Assembly (NCBI GenBank): GCA_022478985.1
Contig: JAKSZP010000108.1
Span: 124,001 to 188,000 of the forward strand
Source: Massospora cicadina
Lineage: Eukaryota > Entomophthoromycota > Entomophthoromycetes > Entomophthorales > Entomophthoraceae
Direction of reading: 5' to 3'
Length of the DNA: 64,000 bases
A program made the position numbers and the translations under genes. Numbering within the stretch: position 1 is the first letter of the stretch; each line of letters starts with the position of its first letter. Below are positions 46,117 through 58,740 of this stretch, one piece after another. Below the pieces are notes generated by a model that had not been told where the DNA came from, made no database searches, and saw only the letters and a list, made by a program, of their open reading frames with translations.

Positions 46117-47075
46117 TTTAAATTTTAAATTTTATATAAGGTATGCCAACCAGGGGACGGAAAGCACTGATATGCAAAGTTCACACAAAATTTAAAACAA
46201 AACGGAACAAAAAACAACATATAAAACCTCCAACCAGGCAGGGAGCAGAGGACCACTAACCCACCATGGCAGAGGGGGAAGAAGGGTTGGGCGCTCATCC
46301 GCAGGTGCAGCGACCATACCAGGTGAAGTGGTGTTGTAGAAGTGGCTCAAGGCTGAGAGCAATGGCGTTGGGGCATCAGCATGGTGGGGGTCAAGGTAGA
46401 GGACAAAATTATTAAGATGCTTAATATCAGCCTCAATGATAGCTATAATTAATTTGCCACATTATGCTCATCCTGAAGATGGGCATCAGCAAGTAGGAGA
46501 AAATTATCATATTGCTTCCATGTGAATGGTTTGTTTGGGGTATATGCTGCTATTTTGGCAACATGCACGGTATAGTCAAGGGCAGCAATGGCCTATTTGT
46601 TAATTTCATCCTGTGTATTTTCAGGGAAATCAGGGGGAAGTTAAATATAGTAAGCCTATTATGGAATACTGCGACAGACTTTGTGACAGCAATGCAGAGG
46701 TGAGAAGAAAGGGGAGGCCACTGCTGCCAAGGCCAGCATGTGGTCACTCTGGAAGGGGCTAGCATTGGGCTTAGGGGCATAACGTCTGGGTGGGATAGGT
46801 TTGTCAAAGTCCAAGGTAAAAAAGTCCTCCCAGTCATACCCATCTGAGGCTTCCTCACCTGATTTGTCAAAATTCTTTCTGATTGTCTCACCTGATTCGT
46901 CAACCTCATCCAATAGGGCCTAAGGATTTTGGTTCATGAGAATAGTGGAGGCAGAAATAGAGTGGGTAGTAGTAGGTGAATGGAAAGCTGCTTGGTGGTA
47001 AACAGTGGTCTAAGTCTGTTTCTGATTGGTTGGAGTGAATTTAGGCGGGTGTTTGTGCCTGGAGGGCATGGTAGC
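46117..47075 (-). mobile_element. ORF1-only LINE-like element, copy 3, 5'-truncated
   Basis: Perfect 11-bp target duplication AAAATAAGAAC at 46106-46116 and 47076-47086. The minus strand starts mid-ORF1 (HKHPPKFTPTNQK, equal to the 30880 region of copy 2) and ends with the LINE tail (CCGTCCCCTGGTTGG) and an A/T-rich terminus. Confidence 0.9.
46240..47070 (-). pseudogene. ORF1 C-terminal domain
   Basis: 46913-46659 reads DEVDESGETIRKN, DWEDFFTLDFDKPIPPRRYA and FQSDHMLALAAVASPF, aligning with copy 2 (AETDESGNILISK, FFLLNFDETPTPRHFA, FQSDHQLALAAVASPH). The C-terminal end near 46270 (PSSPSAMVG-like) immediately precedes the tail. Frame breaks near 46670 and 46920. Confidence 0.8.
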
Positions 47076-47259
47076 AAAATAAGAACCAATATTCTTTAAA
47101 TATTATTATTTTTTATTTTTTTCATGGATTATCTATTTATAAAGAGAATATATAATTTCATATATTTGTTATCTTTTTTATTTATTTTTATAATTATGTT
47201 ATATTATCATTTTCTCAGATCTAATACTTTAAGTATATGTTATGGACCTAATTGACTAT

Positions 47260-49649
47260 TAAATCTTCAGCGATGTTTTTCAGCATATAGGCATCTGTTG
47301 CTAACTTGAATATACTCTTGAACAGGCTCAACCATTAAGAGTTGTTCACAACTTGTTACTAATTTCAACTGTTCCTAATCCTAATTCATCCAGTGGAAGC
47401 TGTCACTTGATCCATCAAGTATCATAATAAGTGACATTATTGCCAATTGCCAGGTCTTTTTAAGCAGATTGATCATTTTTATTCAGTAATTGTGTATCAG
47501 CAATATTTGCCTTACTTAACGTTCAAATTAATCCTGCTAATAGATCTGCAAATGATCCCTTAATTGTGCAGTTTGTACGGAAACGTTAGCATCATCCAAC
47601 TTTGAATTTAGTGGATTATTTTCATTTTTGGCGTTTTATGCCTTTTCTATTGACTGTTGAGCATAAGGATAAGTGACTTTCGCTTATGTTTTTGGATCAG
47701 TTTGCTTAATTTTTGATTTCACACTTGTGACAGCATTTATATATGATGTTAAAACTTGATACAGTAGATCTTTAACAGGTGATTCCACAAAAAAATCTGC
47801 TTATCTACTTTTACTGGGCAGATATCTGGCAGAACGGTTTTTTATGCAGAGGTAGACTGTTCTGCATCTAGGCTGTTGAACCTTTTCCAAAATCTTTAGC
47901 AGTTTACCTTTCTTAAGGCAAAACAAGATTCAAATTCCCTCTTGGATTCTTCCCCTAACATTGGGTGTCCATATATCAGTTTGAACCACACATATGACAG
48001 CAGTTTTGAAGTTTATCCATCCATTTTTGTACATTGGGTTTCTTCCCAAATGAAACTTGGTTTTAAAAGTTTTGGTTTTCCCATATTCTGGTCTTTAAAT
48101 TCTGCTATAATCTGATCCACATTGGCTGGAATTTTCTTGATAGTTTGATTGAGCACATTAAAGGTTGAGCCTAACATTTTCATTCACTCCACCATTTTCA
48201 GTCTGGAATTCTGCCTTGCTAGCGCTGAATTATGGCGCTGTGTAGATCCCTTTAAGGCTGAAGTGCCATCTGCATTATAATATTTGAATCAAAATCTGAT
48301 AACACTTTCACGCCTGCTAGATTTGTACTTCCTGTAAAATTGGCTGTCAAAAGTGGCTAAGGTTTCTTACTTCTTAAAATCAAATTCTATGAGCTCCTGT
48401 TTGTAAATAGCCATCTTCTCAGGGATGCCAAACTCTTTCATGATTTTTTCTTTGGCATCCCTATACATCCAGTTATTCCCGTTGATGTGAACACCATCAA
48501 TGTGGCAAATTTATTTTTGACCCCAACTATCTTTAAACCCACCAGCGTATCAAGTTATTTGCTTGTATTCCAGCTCACATCACTTATGCTGAGCATCAAC
48601 TTGCTCAATACATTGAGGTGATGGACACCGCCAGCCTTATAAATGAAGAAACCCTACAACTATACCTCCTTATGCCCCATGCCGCTAATGCTCCTACCCC
48701 AATGTTGTCTGTCATGGTCCGCCAGCTAAAGTGAGCAGCGGACAAAAGTTTCCCCAAAGTTTCCTCACCTTCTGATATAGATTCCTAGGCTGTTAGCTAA
48801 AGTGCCACATTAAGATTTTTTAATTTCTGATAATTCCTTTGTTTAGCTTATTTGCAAATAAAGATGTGTGGTGGCTCCCCCTTTTGGGTTGGGCACCACT
48901 AGTGCTAAAAAAGATATGGGCAACACCAGATTTCTGATGATTTATGTCCAAAAAGTTTATAACTTTTACCCCTTTATGGAAATTATTATATGTGAACATC
49001 ATCATTTCACATAGGTAGAAAAACGCCGGTGCATTATCTCAGTAAAAATAGGTAATTTCAGCATATCCTGAAATTCTTCTGTTACTGATTTAATGGGAAG
49101 TACTCACCCAGTAACCCTTATAACTATTGCTGTATTTTGGGAGTCACCTCCAAAAGTACTGCAAAGGCCACAGGAATGTTTCTTGGTGGCTGCACTTTCC
49201 CAAAGGAAATTTCTTTGTCTCTATTGTTATCAGCTACATCTGCCTCTTTTCTGTGCATAGTTGCGCTTGTGATTTTTTAAGTCATGCAACCACTTTAGGA
49301 TTTTCATTAGTTAACCCTGAATCTAGATGATTTTCTCTATCCACTTCTCTTTCATCCTTCTGGTACCAGTATCTCTTTAACTACATCAGTCTCCTTCTGC
49401 TTCAAGTAGGTGATTTTACCATAAGATCATTGTTGATCATTGTGACTTTTTCTAATATTTCTTTGGCATTAGTTACTCATTCATCCAAGGTAGTTATATC
49501 AGTTTGTGCCGCTGAATTCAGTGTATTCTCATTCACCAATTCTAGTTCATCCACAACTTATAAATTTCATTCTTGTAAAACATTCCGCTGATAACTTCTG
49601 ACATATTTTTTGGCCTAAAAACTCAACTACCTCTTTAGTGAGCACCAAA
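47260..49649 (-). pseudogene. E7, degenerate Gag relic related to E4
   Basis: On the minus strand a coiled-coil-like stretch (LVNENTLNSAAQTDITTLDE, AKEILEKVTMINND) lies near 49560-49420. A capsid-like block near 48470-48310 reads MYRDAKEKIMKEFGIPEKMA and YKQELIEFDFKK..TFDSQF, which has the look of a retrotransposon gag domain. Sequence next to the LTR (TTTGGTGCTCA, 49649-49639) matches the E4 primer site TGGCGCTCA with one change. No pol was recognised. Confidence 0.5.
48520..48735 (+). pseudogene. Fragment of the ORF1 C-terminal domain
   Basis: Plus-strand reading KLFACIPAHITYAEHQLAQY, INEETLQLYLLMPHAANAPT and PMLSVMVRQLK aligns with copy 2 around 31450-31610 (DAEVENSYYADLSPHYADAP, TPWLSALIWYC). 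Short and isolated inside the E7 relic. Confidence 0.45.
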
Positions 49650-50091
49650 TGTAACCTTTTTTGGGCTTACTTCATAGGTTTGAGTAGTGCGTTGAACTAT
49701 TGCTGATAATGTTATAATAATGTGGGTACAGTGATAATTGCATGTATACAATTATCCATCTGAGTTTTTAACAATAAAATAAAAAATCCGTTTAGGTTTT
49801 CTCCTACAGACAGGTACTGGAAGCTTTCCTTCACCCTTAACTGAAGGTACTTGACATACTCCAGACAAGGTAAACTATCCCTTCAAATCTAATACCAAAA
49901 CTTGGAAAACTTTTGACAACAAAGGAACCTCTTCCTTACAAACTTGAAAAAAGAGATCTTGAGAAAAATACAGCTATATGAGAAAACTATCCCTCAGACT
50001 TTTCTTAGGAGTACAATGAAACAATTCTATCATTATTTAAGTTATTAATTTAATGCCTTTTTTTATTAATATAGGGTCAAGGAATTTATAC
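49650..50091 (-). repeat. Probable E7 5' LTR
   Basis: Plus-strand left border TGTAACCTTTTTTGGGCTTA resembles the E4 LTR border TGTTGAAAATTTGGGCTTC. The right border near TTTATACA is uncertain. A string TTTGGCGCCCAACC at 50099-50112 looks like a primer-binding site on the opposite strand. Confidence 0.4.
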
Positions 50092-50765
50092 AGGAGAATT
50101 TGGCGCCCAACCCTTCCGTTGGCTCACCAATGGAAACCGCATCCATCATAAATGAATTAACCCTTCATTATTTTTACCAATAATAGATGCATCTTCTCAT
50201 CCATCAACCTAGTCATTATACACCACCAACTAAATTACAGTACATCCTGGTTTTTTATGAGAAAACGAGTCTTAGCACCTTTGTTCAATCCCAGAAGATT
50301 AACCTTATGAGGCTAGTAACCTGCTTAAGTTATAGGACCTTTTTGTTTATCAATATCAGGTTGCATTGCCTTTTAAGCTAACTCACAAGTTGCTGCCAAT
50401 AAAAGCGTTGTCAATGCTTCAGCAACTGCCAATAAACCCTTATTGACTGGTGACAAACCCTGATCAATCCATTCAAGATAATTTAATTATAAATACTTAA
50501 ACTAATAACCAAAAATCTTGCAAACATTGTCAGGGATCATCCATGTCAGAACATTAATAATACAGCGGATTTGAACGCGGTGAAATAGGTCAATAATCCA
50601 TAAGGAATAAACCAACAATAGTTTTTATTTATTAATAACTACAATATATACTAAATGTTTGATATATATTTACCTTAGCAGATGAATCAGATAATTTACT
50701 AAAAATTATTAAGCTGGATGATGTGGTCATTCCAAAAATTCCAAAAGATACCCTGAGCGAGAGTG

Positions 50766-51150
50766 GTAGATATCACTTGCTTGTAAAAAGATACCTGATC
50801 GAGGTTGAAGTCAGATATAGAGAAGACTGACTGGTCAGCTTTTATCAAAACTAGCACTTCTCTTTACTCTTACAATTAATTACATGAGCTTGTACCTTTA
50901 TTATATCCCTTATGATTTACCATATTGAAAAATTTAAACAGTAGTATTTTATATTTTACTTCTTAGGAAAAGTTGAAGGAGATAATTGCCCTTGTCTATT
51001 TTATCAAGTACATGAAGAGATGTAGATATCACTTGCTTATAAGAGGATACTGATAGGGATGAAAATACTTTTTTTAGGAGAATAACTGGCTAGTTTTAAC
51101 CATAAAACTAGCAATCTTTCCTATTCCTACAACTCAGTCACAGAATCTGT
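50766..51150 (+). repeat. Two diverged direct copies of a ~130-nt block
   Basis: 50766-50895 and 51022-51150 share TAGATATCACTTGCTT, AAAACTAGCA and TCTTACAA versus CCTACAAC. This lies upstream of the E6 RT remnant. Confidence 0.5.
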
Positions 51151-51179
51151 GCAGCATGCTTACCAAAGCGTCTAAACCA

Positions 51180-51675
51180 GCCTATATGAAACCCTTAAGT
51201 ATTAAGCATTGTGCCTGCTTCATTCTGAGATCTATGGATCGCATTATGCAAGATCCAAAACTAAGCTGTGTGATAGTATATCTCAATGACGCCACATTAT
51301 TTTAGGAGACATTTACTAACCATCTGGAACATTTTAAGCAGTTTTTCAACAATATGCGAGTCAAAATAAGCTCATCACTTCCAAGTGTACATTTTCAACA
51401 AGAAAATGTTTTTAGGACACACTTTATTGTGAGAAGGATTGAATCTACTTTATGAGATTATCAAAGCTATCACATATATGAATGAACCAAAGAGCCTTTG
51501 AGACGATTAAGTATTCTAAGGGGTGATGCTAACATTAATTTATACCCAGTTTTTCCTAACTAATGAACTGCTTGTACTTCTCTTGATTAAAAATAAACCA
51601 ATTGTATGGGGATCCAAACAAAAGTTAGCCTTTGAAACTATATATTAAAATTCAAGATTGATTAATGTAACAATT
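51180..51675 (+). pseudogene. E6 RT remnant
   Basis: The plus-strand frame reads RSMDRIMQDPKLSCVIVYLN then DATLF; VYLND is the RT active site YLDD with Asp to Asn. FTNHLEHFKQFFNNMRVKIS follows, typical of the Ty3 RT thumb (HLxHL..F). The downstream part AITYMNEPKS..RLR is the start of the connection region. It ends where the tandem LINE fragments begin. Confidence 0.65.
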
Positions 51676-51689
51676 GGTGTTTGCATATA

Positions 51690-53600
51690 GATTTCCTAAG
51701 GTCAGGACTTTGGAAACCAACTATGACAACGGTTGCAATCCCAATTTCTGACTTGACTTAATTGTAAAGTCGTTGTATCTTGAGATAATTTAATAAATAT
51801 GTATACTCCGGTGTATTTTTTAATACATTAAGGTTCCCTCAATCCTCTTACAGATGTATGTCAGGATGCCAGAAATTGTTAAGCCTTTCCAACGCCTAAT
51901 TTCTTTATAATTCAATTAGCTCTCGCTTGGCTACTATTTATCAAGTGAGGATGTGTTCCCCCATTTCTCACTTAAAAATTTTATCTAGCTATTTTGGTTT
52001 GCTCTCCAAAATAAAGCCTAATCTTGCATATTCTGGAGGATTTATATTTATCATATTTGGAAGCCTGGCATGGCTGGCTAGGGAGGGGAGCCTCAGTTCT
52101 GGGATGCTACAAGGGCGTTTGCACTTCAAAATCATTTTGTGACAGGGTTGGTTTGAGTTATTTAAGCGCAGCCCAGTGAAGGCCACTGGGTGACAGAAGC
52201 TGGATGTAATACACTGGATCCTTTCAATGAGCCATGAATGAACTTGGAAGCAGGACCCAAGTCAATGACCAAAGGGCGGACAAAGTTAATGAGACCATTC
52301 TTCTAGTGCATAGGCTACAGGCGCCATAGATGAACACCCCTTGGAGGACAGTTGCAAGTATGCTTACACCAAGCAACATGCCCTGACTCCAAGACAAGGT
52401 GTAAAGGAAGGCAATAGCCTTCCCAAACTCTTTCTCAAAGTACACCTCCTGTTTTTATAGGTCAAACATGTCTGCTGTTAGACTAGATATACCAATATAA
52501 ACCTTGGAAGACACTAATAAAATAGATAAGGCTTAAAACGGCTTTATTGGATATATAATAGGCAAGTTGATAGAAAACGGAACTAAAGAACCTCAGTCTC
52601 CAAGTCCCTTTACTTATAGCTCTATGCTGCAAGCATAGTCCAGGATCTTCCATCATGCCTGACACTATGTCCTTTGAAATATGCCATAAGCAAACTCCCA
52701 TCATTCTAGGCCAGAATGAATTCCGTGCTGGCTGAGCCACCACACCCAGGACCTGATCCAGTTCTGATTTAGATCAACCTTAACCTAGAAGTCGCCCGCT
52801 TCAACACCATCTGGTTTGACCCCAAGACTGACGCAAGTTTTAACTGCATCCTGTCTCAGTCTCAATCCCATCCTGGGGTCTAGCCAGGACCAATGATCAC
52901 TAACCCCTTCTTCTACACCAGCTTGTCCTGTCTTATCAAAGATCAGGGCAATGCGATTTTGAGGGAAAAGCTCAACCATCACACTGGCAGCGTATTGAAC
53001 ATCTGCCGCACCTTGGCCTTCTGAGAAATATGTTGTGTTTATATTGCTCTAAGTGTGATATCCTTGTGCACCCAAACATGGCGTAATTTAAACTTAACTT
53101 TAGCATTTTTTGAGCCGTGCTTCCAAAGATTTTATGCAACCTATTCTGCCAAATGATCAGGAAAGTTTCTATCAGCATAGGTCTGCATTCTGTCATATGC
53201 TGGAAGAGGTCTTGTAAACCTTGTTTGTTACATAAATTACAAGTTAATTTTTTCTTTAGCAGATTGTGCCTTATTAGGCAGCCCACAAGACAGTATTACG
53301 GCAATGTCCCAAGCATTGCCATTGGACCTCAAGTCCTCCTTGTTGTTTTGCTGGATTTACAGATAAGAGGATGGGAAGCTTGGAGGTGGTCAGTTGGACC
53401 GCTGGCAGTTGAGGCCTCTTACGCCTGCCAAGGAACTCCAGCAGGAACATCAATGCTTTCTGGGAATCTTAGATTTTTAGTTGATTCCTTCCAAGCTTCC
53501 CTTCCCACAAAGTCACCCATCAGAAAATGGCTTGATTGCGAGTTCCCTCCTTGGTGGTCCTGGTTTGCATTCACCAGGGTCTAAGTTTTTAAGGAGGTGA
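51690..53600 (-). mobile_element. LINE L2, fragment copy 1
   Basis: Minus strand: the RT C-terminal region with zinc finger CNLCNKQGLQDLFQHMTEC lies at 53240-53180. An untranslated region follows, ending at 51690-52175, whose sequence recurs at 53625-54130. It inserted into E6 between RT and RNase H. The finger is the same type as in LINE-A but the family differs. Confidence 0.6.
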
Positions 53601-53624
53601 TATAATTTCTTAGTGATCATACAT

Positions 53625-54400
53625 GGATTTTCTAAGGTCAGGACTTTTAAAAATCTGCTATTATGCCAGTTACAATCCCAATTTTCTGACCTGACTTATT
53701 TGCTAAGTTGGCGCAATCTGTGATAATTTAATTAAGTATCTATATTTTAAGCATTTTTTAATAAATTAAGGTTCCCTCAATCCACTGGTAGATGAATGTC
53801 AGAACAACAGCATTTGTTAAGCCTTTCTAACGCCTAAATTATTATTATTTTGCGTAGCTCTTTCTAGGCTATTATTTATCAAGTGAGGATGTGTTCCACC
53901 TTTTTTCAATTAGGAACTCTCTCCATCCATTTTTAGTTTTCTCTTAAAAATAAAGCCAATCTCGCATATTCTTGCAGTTTTGAATTTATATAACTAAATC
54001 TATCATATTTGAAAACCTTGTATGGCTGGCCAGGGAGGGGGTCTTAGTTCTAGGATGTCAAAAGGGCATTTGCGCATCACAATCAAGTTATGACAGGGTT
54101 GGTTTGCATTATTTAAGGGCATCACTGTGAATTTTACCTGTGTCAGAGGCCAGCAGAATATAGAACGTCCATTGAACCTTACCCTTTTGGGAAATATTCT
54201 GCATTTATTTCTCCACATGCAATAGTCTTGTGCACCTTAGACATAATGTAATTTAGCTTATCTTAGGGTATTGTTTGAGCCATGCTTCCCAAGATTTTGA
54301 CGCATCCTATTCTGCCAAATGATCAAGACAACTCTATTTTGGCGTAGGTCTGCATTATGACAAATAGCGATTGAGTTTTAAAAACTTCTTTGTTACAATT
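53625..54400 (-). mobile_element. LINE L2, fragment copy 2 (tandem)
   Basis: 53625-54130 matches 51690-52175 (TCTAAGGTCAGGACTT, AAGTGAGGATGTGTTCC, TGACAGGGTTGGTTTG). 54150-54365 matches 52990-53190 (TTCTGCCAAATGATCA, AGGTCTGCATT). It lacks about 800 nt present in copy 1. Confidence 0.6.
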
Positions 54401-54404
54401 ATAA

Positions 54405-55279
54405 GATATCCTGACTATAAGCATCCTTTCAAAATATAATGAACACTTCAGATCTCGCTGTGGGAGCCATACTAACTTAGCCTGATGAAAATGGCATTGA
54501 TCCAAAAATATCATGCTATAGCAAGACTCTCTTGAAAGTCAAATACAATTACTGTGTCACCAAAATTGTATACTTAGTAGCCTTACTAGTAGTGAAGCAT
54601 TATTGGCCCTATCTATTGGACAACTTTTATAGTAGTTATGGATCACATTTACCTAAATTGACTACAAAACATAAAGATCCAACTGGAAAATTACCCATAT
54701 GGGCTCTAAAGCCAAAACCTCTAATATGAAATCGTCCATAGGCTGGATCTACAACATAGTGTTGGTGTCCTGATTTGACAACCTTTTATTCATTTTGGAT
54801 GATAGTGAAGCTGAGCGATTACATGACTTACTCATGAAGCCCAAATCATGGGAGGATGAAGTTTAACTCCAAAAGACAGTGAAAGACATGATTGAAACAC
54901 CAAGGTTTTAGATGGAATGATATCCATGAAGGTTGGAGTAGACTGGTTATCTTACCTGAGACCTTATGAGCGATGCCTTCAATAATGGAAGCCAATAAAA
55001 TACTTGACACAGAGGAGCCCACAAAACCATTTATCTCTAAAAGACCGCAACTATTAGGAGGTAATAATGGACTCAGTTGTTGAGGAATTATATACTTGGT
55101 CAGCCTGCCAGAGACAGTCACCGAATTTCAGACATTATAAGTACCAGCCAATGACACCTATACAGCCTTACTATGTTATAGGCATTGAAGTTTTAGGTCC
55201 TCTCTCAGTGTCTTCAAGAAAAAAAACGGTACAATATTTTGGTATTGACCCCTTTGCATTGTGGGTCAAAGCAGTAGCC
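54405..55279 (+). pseudogene. E6 RNase H and first part of integrase
   Basis: NTSDLAVGAILT at about 54452 is the RNase H start, with the catalytic Asp of TDAS replaced by Asn. It continues with ISCYSKTLLKVKYNYCVTKI, then YLLDNFYSSYGSHLPKL and KHKDPTGKLPIWAL. The integrase begins near 55067 with zinc-domain remains (CQRQSPNFRHYK) and the core start YYVIGIEVLGPLSVSSRKKT (first Asp read as Glu), then YFGIDPFALWVKAVA, ending exactly at the E5 target duplication TAGCC. The rest is at 63482. Confidence 0.75.
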
Positions 55280-56171
55280 TCTGAGGCCCTTAGATACAGC
55301 TATTAAACTGGACAGGGCTATGCACCCCTTTAGTTAAGAAAGGGGACAAATCCCAAGGCTCAGCCCTCACCCAGATCTCTGACCTAGGGTATACCCTGGA
55401 TGAGAGATGGGTGGCTGCTGCTCCCCCTGACTGCCACACGCCTTTACTCCATCTAACCCTCAACCCAAGCCCATCCAAGCTTTTAAAATCTTTAGGGTTT
55501 TATCTAAAGAAATTAAATCAACTTTGTGCAGAATTTGAGAAATTTTAAGAAGCTCTCTACCACGGTCCTTATTTACTGTTTCCAACAGGTGGTTCACCCA
55601 GAAGTCAACCTGAGTATCAAAAACATACCTAACAAAAGTAAATGTTCTGGAAAAAATTTAAAAAGAGGGTAAAACTAATATCTAACTCAACACTCGATTT
55701 TGAAATTAGAAATTGAATTTAAACATTTGGAATTTCGAAAAATGACCTGAGAATAGCTTGGGAATGTAAATTGATGTTATCAAAGGTAATTGGCATTTAA
55801 AGCCGTTAATTAATGGATTTAAAATTAAAAATTGCTTCCTACTACCATTGTTTAGCTTAGCAGCTTTCTCTATCCCACCATAAGACTCAGCACCCTGCTA
55901 ATGGTAGGGTCTGGGTTGTTTCTTTTCTTAGGTTTCCCACTAAGTTTAAATAAAACATTTATTAAAAACACATCCTTTTGGCCATCATAATAAGTAAGCG
56001 ACATATGGGCAAGAATTCCCTGGGCTGAAGCATTTTTAAACACCCCCTCCAATGCGCTCACCCAGAGCTCTCTGAAACCAGCGGTGCCCTGTGGACCGTA
56101 ATTACCTTTATAGGTCTTAACGTACCTATGAAGAAAGCCAGGTCTTTCCTTGACATTCTGGGTTCCTAACA
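55280..56171 (+). repeat. E5 5' LTR
   Basis: 892 nt. Starts TCTGAGGCCC (3' LTR TGTATTGCCC), ends GGGTTCCTAACA. Contains a 100-codon minus-strand ORF, also recognisable in the 3' LTR, whose significance is unclear. Confidence 0.88.
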
Positions 56172-56930
56172 TTATAACCCAACCGCCAAAAATAAATGTG
56201 CAGCTGTTATATCAAAATCTCTTGACTTTGAACGACTCTGCCACCAACCAAAGTTCATTTTCCTTTTTTAAAGTGCTCTTTAGCTGTTGTCTATGTAATG
56301 CATTTGTTGCAATCATAGAGAAAGACATATTAACTTGTGTGGTACAACTCACGATACCTTTGTCTCACTCACTTCATTGTCAGCATCCAGAGTTTGAGGT
56401 TCCACCTAGTTTTCTCACGTTAAGCTACAGCCAGGTGTTGAAAGTTAACAACAGTGGAGAAACAAGCAAAAGAGTCGTGAATGTCTATGAGGAGGGGATG
56501 AACCCCACACTCTTGACTATTGTACCAATTGCCCCTGAAAATGCAAAAAGTGTAATATAGTACAAGAAATGCAGTTATACACTCACAACATGGGCCTAGG
56601 TTATCAAAACGAGACTTACCCTATCCCCTCTCAGGGGTCTAAAGGAGCTATTATGGTTCATTTGTACCAGTCTCACCCTGATGTAACTTCCACACCTCAC
56701 AATATTTCAAATGATCCTTTGGGGATGGTTGCAATTCCCATAAACCCTGTAGCCCAGCTATCAATTCCTACCACATCTCACTTGTCAACCAGGTACAGGA
56801 AAAACGTCCCGTGGATCCTGTTTATGAGTAACTTTATAATTGCGTCCCTTATCTGACCCTGATGATCCTGAGTATGCAACTTTATCTTATGCCCAGGTCA
56901 CTGCTATGCCCAATCAATTCATCAACAGGT
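56172..56930 (+). pseudogene. E5 Gag region
   Basis: An open frame 56150-56560 crosses the LTR end without a stop. It contains a hydrophobic stretch soon after the border (FFKVLFSCCLCNAFVAIIEK), then PEFEVPPSFLTLSYSQVLKV. A second frame continues 56569-56856 (SHPDVTSTPHNISNDPLGMV). No capsid motif or zinc knuckle was recognised. The position between LTR and protease is what makes it Gag. The hydrophobic start recalls the E1 and E2 arrangement. Confidence 0.5.
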
Positions 56931-56940
56931 TCGCCAAGGT

Positions 56941-58740
56941 GTGCAAACACCAAGGTTAAGAAAGCTGACAATCTTTTGTTCCATTGATGAGTTGAATATA
57001 GCTAAGTGTTTACTCCTTATTTCTTATTCATATTCAGCAGTGCAACGCAAGGTAAAGTTAATTGCCTTGGTAGACACTGGAGCCACAAGGAACTTCACTG
57101 ATCTTAATGTGGTGCAAGATTTGGATCTTGCAAATGCCCCAGGCTCCACAGTTTTGGGGTATCTCGGATTCCTACGCTCACATTCACTCTTTGTGAACCA
57201 TTGCACTTTGTTGCCCATAAATATGACTCTGTTGCTCACTTTTATTAAATCCCTGAATTGCTTACCCAGTTATTTTGGGGTAAGATGGTGGCGCCGCCAG
57301 TCAGTGAGTACTGACTGAGAGCGGAATATGCTAGCGTTCTCCACAAATGCTTACCTAGGGGAAATACCCCTTTTATTACCCTGTCAACAGGCAATTCAGT
57401 AGCAGCAACCATAGAATACTATTTTACAGATATTGTGCCTTAGCTGCCTACTTTGCCCCTCATCATCTCTCCCTTTAAGTCAGGATTTTTTTGGTAGACG
57501 GGGACGATAAGCTGCCAAATTACTCATAATTTGAACTGAGTTTCAATTAACGGTGGACTTTATTAAAATCAAATGTACCCTATATCCCTACACAGCATTG
57601 GAAGACCATGCGCCAAAGACATGGATTGATGACATGGGAAAAAGGGGTGGTTGGTTAAGAAAACCTATCCTGTGTCCTCTCCTGTGGTATTCCCACAAAA
57701 GCGTTATGGTATTTTAAGACCATGTGTGGATTACGTCCACTTGAACAATGTGACAGTCCCAGTACCTACCCTTTGCCCTTGGAGACAGAAATTTCTCAAA
57801 CATTTTCTAAATCAGAGTTGTTTCACACTTGATCTGGTGAATGCATTTTTAAGGTGTTTGTCAAGTCAGACCAGGAGTGGCTGACTGCAATTCACACCCA
57901 GTATGGCATTTACCAGTTTAAAGTTACACCTTTTTGTCTGAAAAACGCCTTGCAGTTCTCCAGTGCCAAATTAATGATGCCTTGGGGGATCTCAGATTCT
58001 CCTGTGCGTTTGTTTATGTGGATAATAACTTGATCCACTCACCCAATGCTGAACAACACATCAAGGATTTGGCAACAGTAGCTGTAGCATTCCAGAAGCT
58101 GGGTGACTGCCAAGCCATACAAATGATAGTTCTTAAGGATGAAGTCCAAAACTGGGAAATCTGATTTTAAAAAATAATCATGCCATTGCGCCTTCTAAGC
58201 TGGACGCCATTTGCTCATGGCCCACCCCAGTAACACAAAAACCGCTGTGGAGCTTTTTAAGATCTATTGCATTTCTTAAAAAGTTCTTACCAGACATTTT
58301 AGAGATGAACTCACCCCTTTACCACCTCACACGTAAGAATGCCCCATTTGTTTAAACTCCAGAATGACAGCAGGCATTTGAGGCAATATAAGAGGTTTTC
58401 ACTACTACCACCATTATTTGTCATTATGTTGAAGATAAGTCATTTATTGTTTCATGCGACGCCTCTGGCACCACAGTGGGGGCTGTACTTCTTTAGAAAC
58501 ACGAGGGGCGTGAACAACCTATAGCTTATTTCTCATGGAAGTTCAGCACCACAGAGCGATCCTGGGCTATTTATGATAAAAAAGAGTTGGCAGCTGTTGC
58601 TTGGTCCCTGATGCATTGAAGTTACAAATTACAGGGGGCCAAGCATACAGTGGCTGTCTGCACGGACCACAAGTATCTCACTTATTATCATAAACCCTAG
58701 TTGCTGGCTCACAGGCAGACAAGGACTATCACGACCTTCT
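56941..58740 (+). pseudogene. E5 protease, RT and RNase H
   Basis: Protease LIALVDTGATRNFTDLNVVQ at about 57050 (DTGA intact). RT: KAWLVKKTYPVSSPVVF-like start at about 57645, ILRPCVDYVHLNNVTV, FTLDLVNAF (motif A), and the active site FVYVDNNLIHSPNAEQH at 58010-58055, with the second Asp of YVDD changed to Asn. RNase H from about 58440: SFIVSCDASGTTVGAVL (catalytic Asp kept), WAIYDKKELAAVAWSLMH and CTDHKYLTYYHKP. Stops occur at several places (for example after AVLL and after SLMH). The sequence is close to E2 RT/RNase H, so E5 belongs to the same broad clade. Confidence 0.88.

Noticed and set aside
55870..56172. 100-codon minus-strand ORF in the E5 LTR
   Set aside because: It recurs in the 3' LTR only because the LTRs are copies, is frameshifted there, and shows no domain; no evidence of coding selection.
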